Assembly: GCF_000280925.3 (NCBI RefSeq)
Contig: NZ_CP012109.1
Location: 6,406,501-6,470,500 of the forward strand
Direction of reading: 5' to 3'
Source: Myxococcus hansupus
Lineage (GTDB): Bacteria; Myxococcota; Myxococcia; Myxococcales; Myxococcaceae
Length of the DNA stretch: 64,000 nucleotides
Positions 63,601-64,000 of the stretch are shown one piece after another (positions within the stretch are counted from its first letter, which is position 1; each line of letters starts with the position of its first letter). A model generated the notes under the pieces. It saw only the letters and a program-made list of their open reading frames with translations. It was not told the DNA's origin and searched no databases. The translations under genes were made by a program, and so were the position numbers.

Positions 63601-64000
63601 CCAGTCGGGCCGGGTGCGCGACGTCACCACCGTCACCAGCCCGGGCGTGGACCCCTGGGCGCTCCTGGCCACCGACCTCACCACTTATGCCCGCCGCCTG
63701 AAGGCGACGCGCACGGAGTGGGGGACCAAGCTCTTCGAGGAGCTCGCGCCCACCGGCACCACCAACACGACCCTGGACTGCGTGGAGATGGCCTTCCCGC
63801 ACGACTTCGCGGCCTCGTTCCTCCAGTCCGCCGGGTCCAATTCCGCCTATGACACCTGCCGCGCGCGGGGCTTCCAGTACACGCGCCGCATCGACGCCTG
63901 GCGCGGCACCCCGCCGCCGTCCACCGCCCACGTGGCCACGCGCTCGGAGGTGACGTCCGTGGACGACCTGGGCCGGGTCCTCAACGTCAAGCACGCCAAT
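60686..64000 (+). CDS. SpvB/TcdB-like secreted protein, 3' end outside window
   Basis: 1105 codons are open to the window edge. A signal peptide (LGLAMGLVLGLWSSPGVAQ) is followed by the SpvB-type N-terminal region (residues 45-110: ASGGYSASIPLELPTSRGGL, GVGAVGLGWDIPLSYIRRDM). Residues 385-830 contain six FG-GAP/VCBS-like calcium motifs of the form D-(V/I/L)-(N/T)-G-D-G-x-x-D or E (DVTGDGLPD, DVNGDGRID, DINGDGFPD, DVNGDGLLD, DLTGDGIPD, DLNGDGKPE). A TcdB-middle-like segment follows (NGYGALTTVGYRSAKEDGTT, HQVPFPEIVVASVM). Such proteins encapsulate C-terminal toxins in Tc complexes or RHS proteins; the effector end is not visible. GAGGGGG precedes the ATG, and an AT-rich stretch at about 60598-60622 is a candidate promoter. 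Confidence 0.85.
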   Translation, partial: MKPMSSSPWLGLAMGLVLGLWSSPGVAQLAPTGGHYGGRASDTGTSPGAVNASGGYSASIPLELPTSRGGLPVPISINSGTRGVGAVGLGWDIPLSYIRRDMTFAHRKPQVGSSTNIAPAGREQVTLFLQGQVMDLVPRQVSAGSPQAVHWVPRYNAPDLLLQEQGGTWVMHDGDGRTWTFTAMSGLEGTNLWLLTSITGPDNTAVNLTYDISHTPVPGGSLGLTIDLRQLLYNKHPSAPCFKNEVTLHYGPLGPPLSLSLLGDHVLTRARTLNTLDVSSRATCASATETLRTYAFTYGIDADTQQPRLSSVTMRGRQGTPEQAIPLPIASYTYGSATTGGRLTYAKTASIPMPTSADATRLSSTGRDDTFSPPGSEIGATTRQSLTDVTGDGLPDLVNTQGGKLWVSLNRPNATGATTLGTLNAQLQDSTFTSGPFESRAATAVRFPNDIGTTSKDRVWRQAMDVNGDGRIDLVDAAETPGRWVIYLNTPGTGPSGVKWVRRSYSTAAVSTLLTHLGHTLPGGRLPLSSRFSGRDRTVRQCWRWNDQTLQWSPHTGSSCGPVPLGTVMSADPEKTFTEWEVTDINGDGFPDLVLNSSPVETVVPVPEYAGSFGGQVVYGDVAFRVRPRDDSGNEVLAVYNLRGLFIDEGTDPFSSPVTLKKSACGVALWATNNDSQRVLCDLKDVNGDGLLDRVEGATVTLGTGSGFSSATLTLPAPGYLSVQENAQARTCREPNPAPPSTTPYASRMSTGLRDLTGDGIPDYVSNATAPWTVAVGTGVGFAPPVSIEVAGSSFTLSSQTERCDGLTSLTVGGLYDLNGDGKPEVVRLNGAQLDVYELSGGTRPGKPEAGRIIQVDNGYGALTTVGYRSAKEDGTTKHQVPFPEIVVASVMTVGSQGLGGTLAETRYAYGGAELVYDSSLHAFTLPGYQRSVAMSTVTVHGKSEGHATITDTYPLPAFDNTSKPVRFARYLQSGRVRDVTTVTSPGVDPWALLATDLTTYARRLKATRTEWGTKLFEELAPTGTTNTTLDCVEMAFPHDFAASFLQSAGSNSAYDTCRARGFQYTRRIDAWRGTPPPSTAHVATRSEVTSVDDLGRVLNVKHAN

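Noticed and set aside
62195-63994. 599-codon open frame on the minus strand
   Set aside because: Exactly antisense to the SpvB/TcdB-like gene; Arg/Gly/Val/His-rich without motifs. Shadow of GC-rich codon bias.
1-64000. tRNA or rRNA genes
   Set aside because: No cloverleaf-like or rRNA-conserved sequence was recognised by eye; tRNAscan-SE and Infernal would be needed to exclude them fully.

Overview
The DNA is GC-rich with strongly GC-biased third codon positions. It encodes a MYXO-CTERM sorting signal, Asp/Ser/Gly/Thr-rich lipoprotein linkers and a DUF1592/DUF1552 pair. Together these point to a fruiting myxobacterium (Myxococcota, most likely Myxococcaceae such as Myxococcus, Corallococcus or Pyxidicoccus). 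That placement is inferred from gene content; no rRNA or tRNA gene was seen.

Positions 1 to about 23,000 are a plastic accessory region built on decayed prophage. They hold a small-terminase-like gene, a tyrosine recombinase, two different copies of a large-terminase 3' end, a frameshifted portal gene split by an intact IS3-family element (10250-11502, 3-bp target duplication), a tail-protein remnant and a frameshifted gp25-like baseplate gene. Several short phage fragments occur twice, so debris from at least two related prophages seems to be mixed. Among them are apparently intact genes: a LysR/isochorismatase-like hydrolase pair, a large RCC1-repeat lipoprotein, a MYXO-CTERM protein, a DUF2442-DUF4375 fusion, a WD40 protein and a SMI1/KNR4-like protein. 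Fragments of IS3, IS21, IS30-like and IS630 elements and a headless large serine recombinase mark repeated rearrangement.

Positions 23,000 to 36,700 mix whole genes with wrecks. Whole: a secreted 5'-nucleotidase-family protein, a serine-hydrolase lipoprotein, an intact IS630 element inserted exactly in the shared stop codons of two convergent genes, a monooxygenase with a divergent LysR gene, and a RibD/DHFR-like reductase. Broken: threonine aldolase, ECF sigma factor, AraC-type regulator, and IS630 and IS3 remnants.

Positions 36,970 to 64,000 are dense and look core-like: a secreted zinc peptidase with a ricin-type lectin domain, an outer-membrane barrel protein, a DUF1592/DUF1552 operon, an F420-dependent-reductase-like protein, a large lipoprotein joining an N,N-dimethylformamidase-like region to NHL repeats, two paralogous MFS exporters (one with a divergent LysR regulator), a GlxA-type regulator directly upstream of a secreted DJ-1 protein with a metal-binding head, a second serine-hydrolase lipoprotein, and an HxlR regulator facing a SnoaL-like/SDR operon. 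The window ends inside a very large SpvB/TcdB-like secreted protein, of which 1,105 codons are visible.

No CRISPR array, tRNA or rRNA was recognised. All family calls come from reading motifs, not from database searches.
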